Positions 21,678 through 33,778 of a stretch of 64,000 bases of DNA are shown here, piece after piece (positions within the stretch are counted from its first letter, which is position 1; each line of letters starts with the position of its first letter). Origin of the DNA: Excoecaria cochinchinensis (lineage: Eukaryota > Streptophyta > Magnoliopsida > Malpighiales > Euphorbiaceae); contig CANTUQ010000060.1 in NCBI GenBank assembly GCA_947683425.1, forward strand, positions 1,674,001 to 1,738,000, written 5' to 3'. The notes below the pieces were generated by a model. It had not been told where the DNA came from. It did not search any database and saw only the letters and a list, made by a program, of their open reading frames with translations. The position numbers were made by a program, and so were the translations under genes.

Positions 21678-23979
21678 ATGGCGGAATCAAGAGATAACCA
21701 GCCAGGAAATGGAGAGGAAGACGAAGATTACATGGGAGACCTCTCTCAGTTCCTTCCTCCCGAAACCTCTAACCCTACTAAACCCTCTGCCAAAAAGGTC
21801 AATTGTGCTCCTTTAATAATCCTTCAGGACTTTTGTGGTACTGTGTGATTAAGGTGCATTTATGCCTCTATGATTGTCTTTTTATCTTATAATAAAACTT
21901 ATAATGAAATGATTTCGTATTTAAATGTTTAATTAGATTAGACATAAGCATTTTGCACTCGTTGCAGCTCTCTCATTAACAAAACCCTAACGCAATTTTG
22001 ATTTTCAATTCTAACAAGTAGACTATGCATGAAGCTTCATTTAGGAAGCAGAAACATTTTGTAACGCAGCATTAAAAGGAAAAATTAGATTTGGATAGTT
22101 GTATAGTGAATGGTTAAGTTTAGGTGCTTATCTAATCTTATTTTCGTTTCTTCTTTTTGTTTTTTTAGCTACTTAGGCAAAGAGTGATCATGGTAATTTG
22201 TGCAGATTTCGACCAACAGAACTTCAGCTATTCAATCGTCCAAGAAGAAGTCCAAAACCATCAGCTGGCAAGAGCAACGTAGACTTGAAAGAGAGAGAAA
22301 GCAGCAAGAAGAGGATGAAAGAACCTTAGCAAATATAGAGGCTCCAATTCCACATTCCAACATTGGGTTTAAGTTGTTAAAGCAAATGGGTTATACCCCT
22401 GGTTCAGCTCTTGGTAAAGAAGGCTCTGGCAGAGCTGAGCCTGTGGGAATTGAGATTCGGCGGACACGAGTTGGGATTGGAAGGGAGGATCCACACAAGG
22501 AAAAGAGGAAAAGAGAGGAGCTTGAGGCTGAGAGGAAGAGATGGAAGGAAGAGGCTTTGATGGAGGACTTCGGGTCTAGGCAGAAGTCACAATGGCGGAG
22601 TAAGAAGGTTGTAGTGAATTTCAGAAAAGCAAAAGCAGCTCTTGATCAGTTGGAGAACAAAGAGGTTGTGGAGGCAAAAAAGAACGAGGACGAGGATGAA
22701 CAAGATGAAGAGGAGGAAGTGATAACAGAAGAGGTATGTTCTCAAAATCATTTTCTTCTCACTTTTTTGAAGTTGTTTGAAAGATGTGATTGAAATCAAT
22801 TGAGGAGAGTGTTTAAATTGATTTGCTTGCAACAATACATTGGTTTTACATGCAAGTCCTTCTCACACCATATAACTTGGTATTGACATTATATTGTTAG
22901 TGGCTGTCACACAGAAGTGCTCTAACTATGATGCATATTGGTATGTGATGAAATTGTTGATGGACTGGCTACTAAACTCTTATGTTGATCAGTTCTCATG
23001 ATCTTTTTAATGTAGATCACGATTTAACTTTTATGTTCATTAATTCTCCTTTTTATCTATCTAGAAAAGTTTCTTTTTAATAGATAAGGAAAAGATGCTT
23101 TTAGATTTTACCTTTTTTCTATGTTTAAGTGATGTGATGATCACCTATTTTGATTAGAGTGAAATGACATACCGATTGCTTCTCTTAGCTGCGCTGTTGT
23201 TGATGTTCTTACCGTCTCTTCATTTTCCTGATTCTTTGAAGGAGTGCTTCATTGTAGAGCAGTTTGATTCTCATTTCAAAAAATAATTGGTGGTTTTTAT
23301 TCAATTTCCCATATATTACCGCAGCCTAAATTGACTCTTGGGCGAAGCTGTTTAAATTTTCATCTCCTTTGTTTATTGAGGTTATGAAAAAAATCCTGTA
23401 AAATAGATTCTTTTGGAGGCAGGTAAGGCCAAAGGGGCCATTGGTCAAATTTTAATATATCTAACCGTACTTCTTGACTAATTGGTGATAGTTTACACAG
23501 ACAAAAAGGTCTAGCAAATGGTATATATACGTTGTATACAAGTTTACATCAATTCATATACCGTTACTTTGTCACTAGTAATTAATCTCTAAATATAGAT
23601 ATCATTTTATGGCTTATTTGCTTCCATTTTTCATATTAATTTCATCTTGTCTTCGTCACATGTAATGAATTCCTGAGACAATAGTGGCAATGAACTCGTG
23701 GATGCAGGATTTGCAAGAAATATTAATGAAACTGAGAGAAGAATATAGATATTGCTTGTTTTGTGGATTTCAGGTAAGTCACTGTCTCTCAATCTAGCCG
23801 CAAGCATTCCATAATGTTTGACAGAGATTTGTGCATGTGCATGCACAAACACACACCCATGCCACTAATTGCAAATTGGATACACCAGTACATGACACTA
23901 GATTTTCTACTTGTTTCAGTACGAAACAGAGGAAGCTCTTGTATCCAACTGCCCTGGAATGGACGAAGATGATCACTAG
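21678..23979 (+). CDS. GPATCH11: G-patch domain protein 11 (GPATCH11)-like
   Basis: Four exons (21,678-21,797; 22,206-22,733; 23,708-23,773; 23,920-23,979) give 257 residues with GT-AG introns and all phases zero. The N-terminus is acidic (GEEDEDYMGDLSQFLP). A G-patch spans residues about 90-134 (GFKLLKQMGYTPGSALGKEG), followed by a basic coiled coil and an acidic run. The last two exons encode the C-terminal DUF4187 domain with YRYCLFCGFQYETEEAL and SNCPGMDEDDH, which carries a CxxC plus further cysteine typical of the family. G-patch proteins commonly activate DEAH helicases in RNA processing. The specific partner is not known from sequence. Intron 1 contains a telo-box AAACCCTAA at 21,982-21,990. 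Confidence 0.9.
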
Positions 23980-25032
23980 CCTAGAATTTGCTGTCCAATG
24001 GAGCCTCTTAGATGCAAATCCTTCACAAGATTCAGAAGTTAGACCTTTCATAATGTATTGTGGACAAACTTGGTTCCATTTCTCTCATGTTAGCAACTGC
24101 GTGAAAATTTCTACATTTCAACGGTGCTTTAAAGAGAGAATGTTGGTACAAGGCTACAAGTCACCCAGTTCCATTCGTATGCACGTTGATGCTGAATACC
24201 AGATCACATTAACATTTAGCTTATGCTCTTCCATGTCCAGGGATGGATAGCTGCGCAGTTGTACAATTTGCCCGTGCTCTGTTGATTAATTAGACTTTAA
24301 GATTGCATTTTTTGCCAATAGTAAATTGAAAAATTATTGTTAGTCAAAAGCTTCACATTCGGGGTATGGCATCACCTTTTTACACTGTTGTCATTTAGCG
24401 GATCAGCATTTCTCAGCTAGATTTTGACAGAGTTCTGATGAGAGGGTCAGTCAGCATTTCAGGCATAGCTGCTAAGTTAAGGTTTTGGTGTTTGGAACAG
24501 CTCTGATTATTCTAGCATGTTCTGTTACAATGTTCATTCTCAATATTAACAGCTTAGATGCCTTGTAGTATTCATCATACATGGTTTTTAAAATGCAATT
24601 TCATGCACCAATCCTATAATATAAATTACTACCCTGGAGAAACTTTGAATTTTGACTATTTTGAATGATGATAAATAACATGTTAAACCCTGTTTTATGC
24701 CCATTCTTAGAAGCCCCTCCGTTGGTAAATTCAAGAGCTTCACTACCCAATTTCCAGAGCAGTGTAAAATCTTTCTAGACTCCATTACAAGTCCAATTTG
24801 CTTTAGCCATTCCAACTATCAGATAGTTGTCAATAAACAGTAGCAGATTTACTTATTGGTAAGTTCATTTCTGGACACACTATTTTACTATCACAAGTAA
24901 CAGGTCAAGAGCCAAAAGTTAGGCTCATCCCAACAAAATATAAGGCATAAGATCACCTGCCCCATACGAGTATTCTAAATATTTAAACAGTAGCCCAAAG
25001 ACTTGCATAATAACAAGAAAAAAAGGGAAAGC
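23980..25032. other. convergent 3' flanks of the GPATCH11-like and SPL genes
   Basis: There is no credible coding sequence. It probably contains the 3' UTRs of both neighbours. Unique, moderately AT-rich sequence without recognisable repeats. Confidence 0.5.
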
Positions 25033-28000
25033 TTAAAGCAACCAGTGCATGTGCTGAGTAGAAGAGTCATAAGCTCTGGAGTGCTCAAGTTCCATGTACT
25101 GCCTGGTATTCTGTTGGGATAACTCTAGCTCACCAGAGAAATGACTATTCAAAGGCTGTGAAATTTGCCCCAGACCAAGACCAGGGCACATCTCATGTGA
25201 ACTGCTACTAGCTTCACTGCTCTTGAAACCCCAAGAGTGGTTTGGATATTGATCAACATCTGCAGAATGATGAGTTGCCGATTGAGCCATAGGTGCTTCT
25301 TGGGTGTTAACCCGAAGCCCAGATGCTTGGTTCCTTGAGCCCCATGGTTGATTTGACAGAAGAGAGAGAGCACAGCTTGAGTCAGCAATGCCAACTCCTG
25401 TGAAGCATTCTCCAGAAGGAATTCCAGAACTGGCAAAACCAGTCCCATTTGGAGAACCTTGCAGGTAAAGGTTGGATTGAGGATTATGAGAGCTACTCTG
25501 CCATGGACTAGGAATAGACCTTCCTGTGACTGTTGTTTGACTATTAGGTACACGGTCAGACGATCTAGCAGCTGGCCATGCATCTCTCCCAGCATGCCTC
25601 GAGTAAGCACTGAAGTCCACAAGAAAGCCTCCAGTTCTGCTGCTGTTATCTGTCATCAAATGGACCAAACAGACAATCACATACATACCAAAACCAAATG
25701 TGTAAGCTTTGAAGATGATTCAGTGGTAAAGTCTCACCAAAAACTGTTGAAGAGAGTCTGCTATAACGAGATGACAACAGTGATCCAGGTGGTGGCTTCC
25801 TCCGACGCTCATTGTGGCCAGCTAGGCGTCTGCGGCAACTCCGTTTTCCTTGGTCAAATTCAGGAAGTTGATGAAATCTAATTGGAGGTTAACAAAGAAT
25901 TTGTTAGTAGGCATCATCACCAGCTAGCACCACATTATGTATATACAGATTTCCAATGAACAGGCAAAAAAAAAAGGGATTGAGCCAAATAGGGCTTCAG
26001 ATCCATGGAAAATAGGTATAAGAGAGTTCAAGAATACCTTCTTTTCATCCCAAGCCTAAGCATAGGGAAAATCCAAAAGATATTTTACATTTTAACTCTG
26101 GCAATCTGAAAGTTTTGAAGCCTGAACAGTTGGATTGGTACTTTATTTAAAAATACTAGTAATACATTCCAGGGGTATCTCTAAAAAATTAAAAAGAACA
26201 TAAACTGAAGCTACTGAGAATGGAACTAAATCTTCCTGATTTTGCAAACCAAACAAACAAACTTTGAATCATAAAGAGAAACATCAGAATTGTCAACAAA
26301 GCCAAAACAACAAAGGAAAATCAGAAGTAGACGCCCACAATATGTCAACAAACAAACCATTGAGGAAAAATAATTTTCAAATAAATAAATAACTAAAACA
26401 AACACACAATGGTGTTGATGAAATGCTAATGATTATACTATTGAATTTAGCTATACATCACTATGAAGAATTTTCAGAAGCACTCAAGGAACTGCCAGCC
26501 AGTCACAATTATGGCAGGACTTAATATTGCACCACAATCCGTTCTTATTGATGCAATTTGAACTGAAACTGATTCCTTGGGATAGAGTATTGATCTTATC
26601 ACCTATCAGTATAAATGTGTTCAACTACCATAGCAGAAGCCTGGTGTAATCAACAAGGCCAATGTGCTCTTTCAGATATTCAAATTGAGATTTACTACTG
26701 GAATTTATTCAATATCTGATAAAATGCTTGCTTGCACCTAGCAATCATAGTTTCGCAAGATGAAGAAACAATTGACTTTTTTGTTTGTATCATGCATTTA
26801 GATGCTCCCTACAAAATCAAAATGCTAACCTTCCAACAAACTAGCACAGCCTATCCTGCCTAATTGATTAAGCTTAACACCGGGGAAATCTATATCACCA
26901 AATACTATAACCTTACATCTTAATAAACCTAGGTTGGAGAATATCTAGCACATGGAAAGAGTTGAGGAACATGGCTAGATATGAGACAGCAAAACAAGTC
27001 ATGGATGGAACTAAAATTACGAAATGTCGATGCAAAAATTAAAATTGCATGAATGATCTTGGAGATATCCCTAAATGGTATGAAGTAACTTGCATGCAAA
27101 TGGAGAATCATAGATCAAGTTGAATATAGACATGAATGGACCAAAACCATCTAAGCTAACTAATCTTTCAACTGAACTTTAAATAGAATGTTTTTGAATG
27201 GGAAGCTTCAAGACTGTCTTCAGAATGTTGTATTCTTGCTAAGATAGTCATAATTGTTGCCAAATGATAGAAAGTGCCATATCAAGCAGCACAAAAGGAT
27301 CTGATCATCCTGAGACTTTGTGCAAACAATCTCCAAAAAGGACCAAACCAATGATATCTCAACCTAAAAGAGTATTGATTGACTATACATTCTTAGAACT
27401 TGTGCTTTGTCTGAACACAAGGATATAGCTGCATGTCCATGAAACTACAAACATGTAAAAGCTTAGCAGAAACTGGTTACAATAAGCAAATGATTGTTGA
27501 ACTCTTACATTGAATTCCTTAAGAACCCTGCATAAACTGCTTGAATATATAAATCTCTGTCTAGTCTGCTTTTCTCTAATATATCTCATTATCTAACAAC
27601 AGCAGTCTGTTATGGGTTCAGGCAATTAATCAAGCTCGTCAAAGGAAGCTTGTACCTTTGAGCTCTATAAAGGAAGCAAGGACCTTGGAACTCTACACAG
27701 AGCGTAGCCTCTCTTGTACTTTTGTACCGGAAAATTATGGCTTGTTTTATTGATTCAACTCTGACTCTTTAAATAGAGTTTTTACAGCCCTAGAAACATC
27801 TATTTAAAATAGGAATTCCTTTCTAACTAGGAAACTATGAATTACTTTTAGGAAATACTAAAATAGGAAGACTTAAGGAAAATATAGAAATAAACCACTT
27901 GTAATTTAGAAATACTAAAATAGGAAGTTTAGGAAAACATAGAAATACACAATTTGCATTTGCTATAGCTAAGGGTATTTGATCATTTTAACTTTGTTGG

Positions 28001-30497
28001 CATACTGAAAAATGCAAGAATCCACATCAAGGTAATAAAAAAATATATAACAACAAAAAAGAAAAAAAAATATGCTTCCGTGCTTATAGCTTTTGGGACT
28101 TGAATGGACCAAGAACATTGATTCAGGGAACTGCCCTACCCCATTTCAACTGCCCCAAACAAATAACAAAACAAATACATTGTAGTCAATGGAAAATCAT
28201 GGAATTCACATTCATCTAGTGTGAAGGCTCCATTGGGAAAGTGCCTCATCAAAGCAGGCATCTTATCAGATGAGGAAGTAGGGGAGGCAGTAGGATATGA
28301 TGTCATTCAAATGTCTAAACAGACCCTCTGCAAATTTCCCTTCAACATAGAAAACTGCGAGAAAAACTTCCTCAATAATAGAATGAAGTCCAATAAGATT
28401 AGCTAATTTCATTATACTAAAACCACAGGAAAAAAAAAAAAAAAAAAAAAAAAAGAAGAAAGAAAAAAGTGAAGAATATTATAGGATCATCATAAGAATC
28501 TTAATGTGGCTACTGATGCCAATAATATCACATAAAAAGAGCACTTGTTCATCTTAAATGTTGATTACAAACACAATCAAAATGGGTAATTATTACAACG
28601 TGAATTATATGACACCAGAACCACATACAATCAAAGCAGGCAAGGGCATTATGACAGGATGACTCCATTGAAATTCTGGACCACCTCTCATCTGGCCCCA
28701 CCAGATATTACAAGGTCCCACACGTCATAGATGAGTCCGAAACTATCAATCTTAATCTGTAACTATCAAAAGAAAAAGAAGCATGTCTGATATCCCTACA
28801 ACAATTATTTAACATATAGTATACTGTCCAGCAAGATTTCTCCAAGATTTGAGGATTAATAAATGGTTCAGTAATTTATCTATTTCACAGTACAATCTAT
28901 CAGGTATTCAAGCTTCTGTTCCCCTTCTTCCTCCAAAGGAGAAAATAAAAGAATTGAACAGAAGGAAGAAACTTTTACATTTTCTGAAATCGCACATATA
29001 GATAAAACCAATCACCTATAAACAAGTAAAAAAAAAAGGTGCATTCTACTGCAGTCCATGCTTATCAGAAATTTCCAAGACAGAGCAATAAGATTGCAAA
29101 GCAGATATTTCGACTTTCAAATTTGGAAGAGATTAACAGCTTATACAGCCCAAAACTCAATTGGCTCTTGACAGAACAAAAGGAAAAAAAATGCTTGCCA
29201 TGAATTATCAGTTTTTCTAATTGCTATATTACAAGACATTTAGGGTTGAGATTTTCTTTCCTTAATGAAAATTTTATGCAAAAATAAAAAATATCAGTCC
29301 TTAAAAAATAAAATTCCAAATGGAGATTTGGATTGTAAGGGACCTATATCCTTCTGTATCTTCAGAACATTATACCCCAAGGGAAAAGAAAAATATCAAG
29401 CCATGACCATAAGTAACATTAACTTGCTAGAGAGAGACTCAAACATAAATGCTCCCCGGTCCCTACATCAAAAGAGGCAGAAACTGATGAAGTCAACAAA
29501 AAAGAAACTATAGATTCCATTATCACATAACTAAAGAACAAACTATTTACCAGAAAATAAGACAACCAGTAAACAACTACCCCCAATCGAATTTCATTTA
29601 AAGTTCTCAAGTTCACCTAATTTGATGGCCTAATAAATCCAAAAGCCCATCACTCAATGATTGAAGACAAAAAGAAAGGGGAAGAAAGCAACAAAAGGTA
29701 GAAACAAAGTTGCGAAGTACCATCTACGATAACAAAGAAAAATCACCATAAAAACCAACCTAAAAGACATTGAAAGCTACATAACTTCTTCCCTAATCAA
29801 TTACAAACTCAATACACTAATGAAAATAATCATTTCAAAACCAGCTCAAGCAAAACTCATCTGCTTTCTTCAGCAAACCCAAGAGTTCCATATCAACACA
29901 GTCAAGAACAACAATAAACACACAACCAAATAAAGAACCATTAATTCCAGCAACAAAACTAGAGCCATAAAAAATTCCACAAAATTCGAACTTTATTTCT
30001 GGTGATTACAAAATTCAAACTTTAGCAAAATAGAAGCCAGGATACATATAATAAAAACAAAAAAAGAAAAAAAAAAGCATTTCAAAAGAAAATAAGAAAC
30101 TTAAAACCCCAACTGACCTGCTACACTGTTGGCAAAATCTTTGCTCCAAACCAGCAACAATGACCTTAGGAGACTTGGAGTGCATACCACAAACTTTGTG
30201 CCTGGAATAGTAAGCCTTGGCATCACTCAGATCCACTTTACACCCTTCAACTTGGCACCTGGGTGGCTGCTGCTGTCCACCATGAACCTTCCTGGGCGGG
30301 GCCCCAGACCCGGACGATGATGACGATGATGAACCGGGTGAAGACTTGGGCGGAGCCCCGGCCCCAGAGGCAGCCCCTGCATTCTCAAAATAGATCTTTT
30401 GGCCAAATTTCAATCCATTTATTGACTCGGAGGGTGGAGATGAAGAAGAGGCTTTGGAGTTACCTGACTCGGTCAAAGAGCCTGAACCCATTTCCAT
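25033..30497 (-). CDS. SPL9: SBP-box transcription factor, SPL9/SPL15 clade, miR156-targeted
   Basis: Three exons (30,497-30,118; 25,877-25,738; 25,649-25,033) give 378 residues. A Ser/Gly-rich N-terminus precedes the SBP domain (about 79-155), which has two zinc-binding sites (RCQVEGC...H...C...H and CQQC...FH...C) and the bipartite nuclear signal KRSCRRRLAGHNERRRK split by the long first intron. The C-terminus is Ser/Gln-rich and ends HMHWLL. A miR156 site lies in exon 3 at codons ALSLLSNQ. SPL9/15 proteins bind GTAC cores and drive the juvenile-to-adult transition, flowering and leaf initiation rate. Length and exon structure fit the SPL9/15 clade; whether it is SPL9 or SPL15 is not decided. 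The first intron is unusually long (4,240 bases). Confidence 0.9.
25354..25373 (-). promoter_or_regulatory. miR156/157 target site in SPL exon 3
   Basis: The + strand reads TGACAGAAGAGAGAGAGCAC, so the transcript holds the complement. Against miR156 (TGACAGAAGAGAGTGAGCAC from memory) there is one difference. The site is coding (ALSLL), as in other SPL genes of this clade. Confidence 0.93.
27605..27960 (-). mobile_element. possible copia-type LTR relic in the SPL intron
   Basis: On the minus strand a TATA-like CTATTTAAAGAG is followed about 20 bases later by an AATAAAAC polyadenylation-type signal and a pyrimidine/AG-rich end, as in short copia LTRs. The phrase GAAATACTAAAATAGGAAG occurs twice (near 27,861 and 27,910). 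I found no target duplication, so this is tentative. Confidence 0.3.
28430..28463. repeat. long poly-A tract in the SPL intron
   Basis: About 25 adenines are followed by an A/G-rich stretch. Confidence 0.85.
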
Positions 30498-31533
30498 AAG
30501 TGGTGCTTACAGTTCATTCATGGCGGTTTTGTGGGTCATTGACAAAAACTGAGAGATTCCCTGTTGCCTCCTTGCTTTATTTTTGTGGAATGTAAATTAA
30601 AAAAAAAAAAAACGAAAAAACAAAACAAAGAGGAGAGAGAGGGAGAGAAATTGGGAGATCAGTCGTTCAGCAAAAGAGAAAAAAAGTAGCTAAAAGCAGA
30701 CACCTGACACTGGCCCATGCCAGCAAATGGCATTAGTACACTGACTGACTGAACCAAGATAGAAAGCAAAGAAAAGAAAAGAAAGCCCTGTCTCTCTCTC
30801 TTCACTGTCTATGAAAAATAATTGTTATTTATTTTATACCGAGAAAAAGCAGATACAGGGAAGGAGAAGGAGAAGGAGAAAGATTGGAACTTTGAGGAGT
30901 TCTATGAAGAAAGTTCATATTTTTAAATATTATTAAAGATTTACAGGGACTTCATATCATGGGCAACTAAAACTCAACTGTCGTTTTTTAAATTAGAGCT
31001 TTTATTTCCTGTTTCTTCTGGTTGGCTTTGTTGTTTTTTTTAAGTGTGTCCTCTCTCTGTCACCTCGATTGTGTGTCACTGCCACCACTGTAAAGAAAGA
31101 GGGAGATATGACTGATACTACTGTGGTTTTAGTGCCCACTTCAATGGCTCCATTTGATTGATTTTGCTGTGAAAGGTCACAAACACCCTCCTCTTCCTCC
31201 TCCTCCTTGTTTGGTGAAGCATCAATTTTAGCGGGAAGGATGTGAGCTAGTTATGAGTTAAACTAGTACTTGATATAGCTGTCTTGATTTGGATATTTGA
31301 TGATTGATGCTTTTCTAAATTTCCTTTACTAAACTTTGTTTAACTACTATAATTAGCAGTTGATGACTTGATGTAAATAGTAAGAATAAATTAATGTTTT
31401 TTTGACTAATATTTGTCAGTTTTGGTTTTAAATAATTTGTAAATAAGAAGGTTTTTTCTTTGATTATTGGTATCCACATACAAAAAGTTCTCATGTTTGA
31501 CGTATTATTTAAATTTATTATATAATTTATTAT
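30498..31533 (-). promoter_or_regulatory. leader and promoter region of the SPL gene
   Basis: The minus strand reads TATAAAATAA at 30,829-30,838, about 330 bases upstream of the ATG. It is followed by a GA-rich leader (GAGAGAGAGACAG, near 30,790). A GGAGAAGGAGAAGGAGAA run sits at about 30,861-30,881. Upstream of 31,240 the sequence is AT-rich with no gene. Confidence 0.45.
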
Positions 31534-31806
31534 GGGAAATCTTTTTTAATAGTATTTAAAAAAAATATTAGAAAAATTGTGTTTGTCATAAATTATTTAA
31601 AGAGTTGGGTTTTTTTTTTCGAAAACACAAAGAATATTTGCGTTATCGTTATCATCATATTTGACGCCAAGGGGACATAGTGTTTGTCCCGCCTGAAAAC
31701 GCAAGTAGTACCTGCGTTCTCGAAAAAAAACCCAATCCCTTAAATAATTTTTGACAAATATCATTTTTGTAATATTATTTAAAAAATATTATTAAAAAAA
31801 ATTCCC
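31534..31806. mobile_element. 273-bp Mutator-like MITE with ~110-bp terminal inverted repeats
   Basis: The left arm begins GGGAAATCTTTTTTAATAG and the right arm is its inverted partner ending in TTCCC. The arms stay alignable up to a GC-richer centre containing aligned GCGTT blocks. A perfect nine-base duplication ATTTATTAT flanks it (31,525-31,533 and 31,807-31,815), as expected for Mutator-like insertion. Confidence 0.85.
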
Positions 31807-32214
31807 ATTTATTATCCCTAATTTTTTTTCTTATAGTGTAAATTTATAATATTTTGGTTTTACATTTCCGCATATTTCATTTAATTAGCTTAACTTTTTT
31901 CAACCAAAATTTCAATTTCAATTTGTATAGATAATTTAGTCAATTTGCTTTTTTTTTAAAAAAAAAAAAAAGAGATTGTTCAATATTTTTTTTAAGAAGT
32001 TTTCCAATTTAATAATTGTATTAACCATGAAATATTTTCAAAAGAAATATAATCTATATATGAATTTTAATTTGTCATGAAATAAATTGTTAAATTTTGG
32101 CTTTTCTCGACTTTAAAGTTAGTTTATTATCGATTTTGTTTTTATATTTACATCTTTTTGAAGCTTTAAATTTTAGTCAATTAAAAAATTACACGTGATT
32201 TCCGTTTATTATTA

Positions 32215-33769
32215 GGCTTAATATGCTAATTGCCCCTTCAAGTTGTAACCAATTATCAAGTCGCCCTTCTAACTTATATGTTTACCAATTGAACCCCTGA
32301 AATTGAATTTATAAGACATAATAAACACTATTGTGCTGACATGATATTATTAAATCTGATTAGAATTGGAAAGTGAATTACACACGCCATTAAGAGCGTG
32401 AATCAACTATACAACCAATATTTTCTCTCTTCTTTGAATAAATTGTCGTATTCTTCTTCTTCTATATCTGCAAAAAAAAAAATTAAAAAAAATAGAAGTT
32501 TTTAAAAAATGTTCCTCGATAAGTTTGATATCATCCAAACTGAAAATCTTACAAATAAATTCTCAATCTCTCCAAAATATTTACATATTTTCAAATAGAT
32601 TTGATATTTTCAGATTCTCAATCGCAAATAGGAAAGGCCAGCAAATAGAAAGTGGATATTAGTATGGCTTGATTTAATTGCAAACTTTTAAATAATGAAA
32701 AATCCAAATTATAACCAACGAAATTGCAGATTTTGGTGTTTTTATTTGGAAAAAAAAATTGTAAATCTTGGTGAAGCAGCAACATAATTTAGCGATCATG
32801 GTAGCCTCTTTTTGATTATAGAAAATTAGGAATACAAAATAATTCAAACAAAATTTAATTTGGTTAACAATCGTATGCGGCAATTCCGAATAAAAGATAA
32901 AAGCCCAAAGTAGAAAGAAAACCAAATAATCAAACAAAGATGGGGAAGAGCTAAAAGAATACCAGAAAACAGTGAAATTGAAGAAAGTGGAGGTGGTGGC
33001 CATCGCAGTAATTGAACGAGCTGCAAAGATACACTGCGCAATCCTCAAAGCAAGATTGGTCAAAGTCCCTAGAGCCCCAACAAAGTCCTTCATTTTGCCC
33101 TTTATTTCGACCTCCACCACCAAACCCAGTAAAATTTAAACCTCTTAATCGATTAACAAAAATACCCATGATCTTCCTAATTCATCAAGAAACTAAAAAA
33201 AGCAAATAACTTTTGATGCCTAAGAAGAGGGAAAATAAGTAAAGAAGACACCTGAAAACTGAAATTGCAAAATTAAGAAAGTATTTGCTCTAAGCAATAG
33301 ATGGCAAACAAGAGAGAGAACAAGAAATAACTTAAACAAGATATTATAATTATAAAATTGAGGACAGATAAGGCATGCTTTTGGTGCGCGGTGGCTGGTG
33401 AGTGCCGGAACTACCACCGGAGAGAGAGAGGGAAGAGAAGAGAGAAACTAGGAATGAGAGAGAAGAGAAACCAGAAGAGAGAAAAGGAAGAGAAAGAAAT
33501 GATGAAATTTAAGTAATTATTTTTTTTTAATACACGTGTCTATTTTTAATTGGTCTAAAATAATGTGTCATTCACGTCAAGCCATTCTCCATCACACTTT
33601 TTTTCCCGTTCAATTTTGTGTTTAAAAGTCATTTAATAATCAAATTCAGGTGTTCAATTGGTAAACATATAAGCTAGAAGAGCAGCTTGGCAATTGGTTA
33701 CAACTTGAAGGGACAATTAGAATATCTTGATATTAAGCCTTATTATTAAGGCAATTAGCATATTAAGCC
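32215..33769. mobile_element. Pack-MULE: Mutator-like element carrying a CASP-like gene fragment
   Basis: Ends are GGCTTAATATGCTAATTGCC on the left and its inverted copy on the right. The inverted repeats extend over about 100 bases (CTTCAAGTTGTAACCAATT and CTTATATGTTTACCAATTGA in both arms). A perfect nine-base duplication TTATTATTA flanks the element (32,206-32,214 and 33,770-33,778). The right arm carries an extra partial copy of the terminus. The interior holds no transposase but a host exon with intron and leader sequence, which is the definition of a Pack-MULE. Confidence 0.85.
32963..33093 (-). pseudogene. captured first exon of a CASP-like (CASPL5-type) membrane protein gene
   Basis: From ATG at 33,093 the minus strand encodes 43 residues starting MKDFVGALGTLTNLALRI and containing FAARSITAMATT and FFNFTVF, resembling the N-terminus and first membrane helix of CASP-like family 5 proteins. 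The exon ends with a split TG codon at an intact GT donor (32,962-32,961), followed by intron-like sequence that runs to the element's left repeat. The remaining exons are absent. CASP-like proteins are four-helix membrane proteins, so this fragment alone cannot form one. Assignment to CASPL5 is from memory of the family. Confidence 0.7.
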
Positions 33770-33778
33770 TTATTATTA

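Larger units (their letters stand above)
25878..30117 (-). other. 4.2-kb first intron of the SPL gene
   Basis: It runs between two well-supported splice sites and contains no open reading frame resembling a protein family. It is AT-rich, with a long poly-A near 28,430-28,460 and the LTR-like block at 27,610-27,960. Confidence 0.7.

Noticed and set aside
23831..24250. A 139-residue plus-strand frame downstream of GPATCH11
   Set aside because: It overlaps the last GPATCH11 exon in another frame, resembles no family and lies in 3' UTR.
28221..28406. A short gene inside the SPL intron
   Set aside because: Sixty-one residues without family similarity, in intron DNA with ordinary composition; expected by chance.
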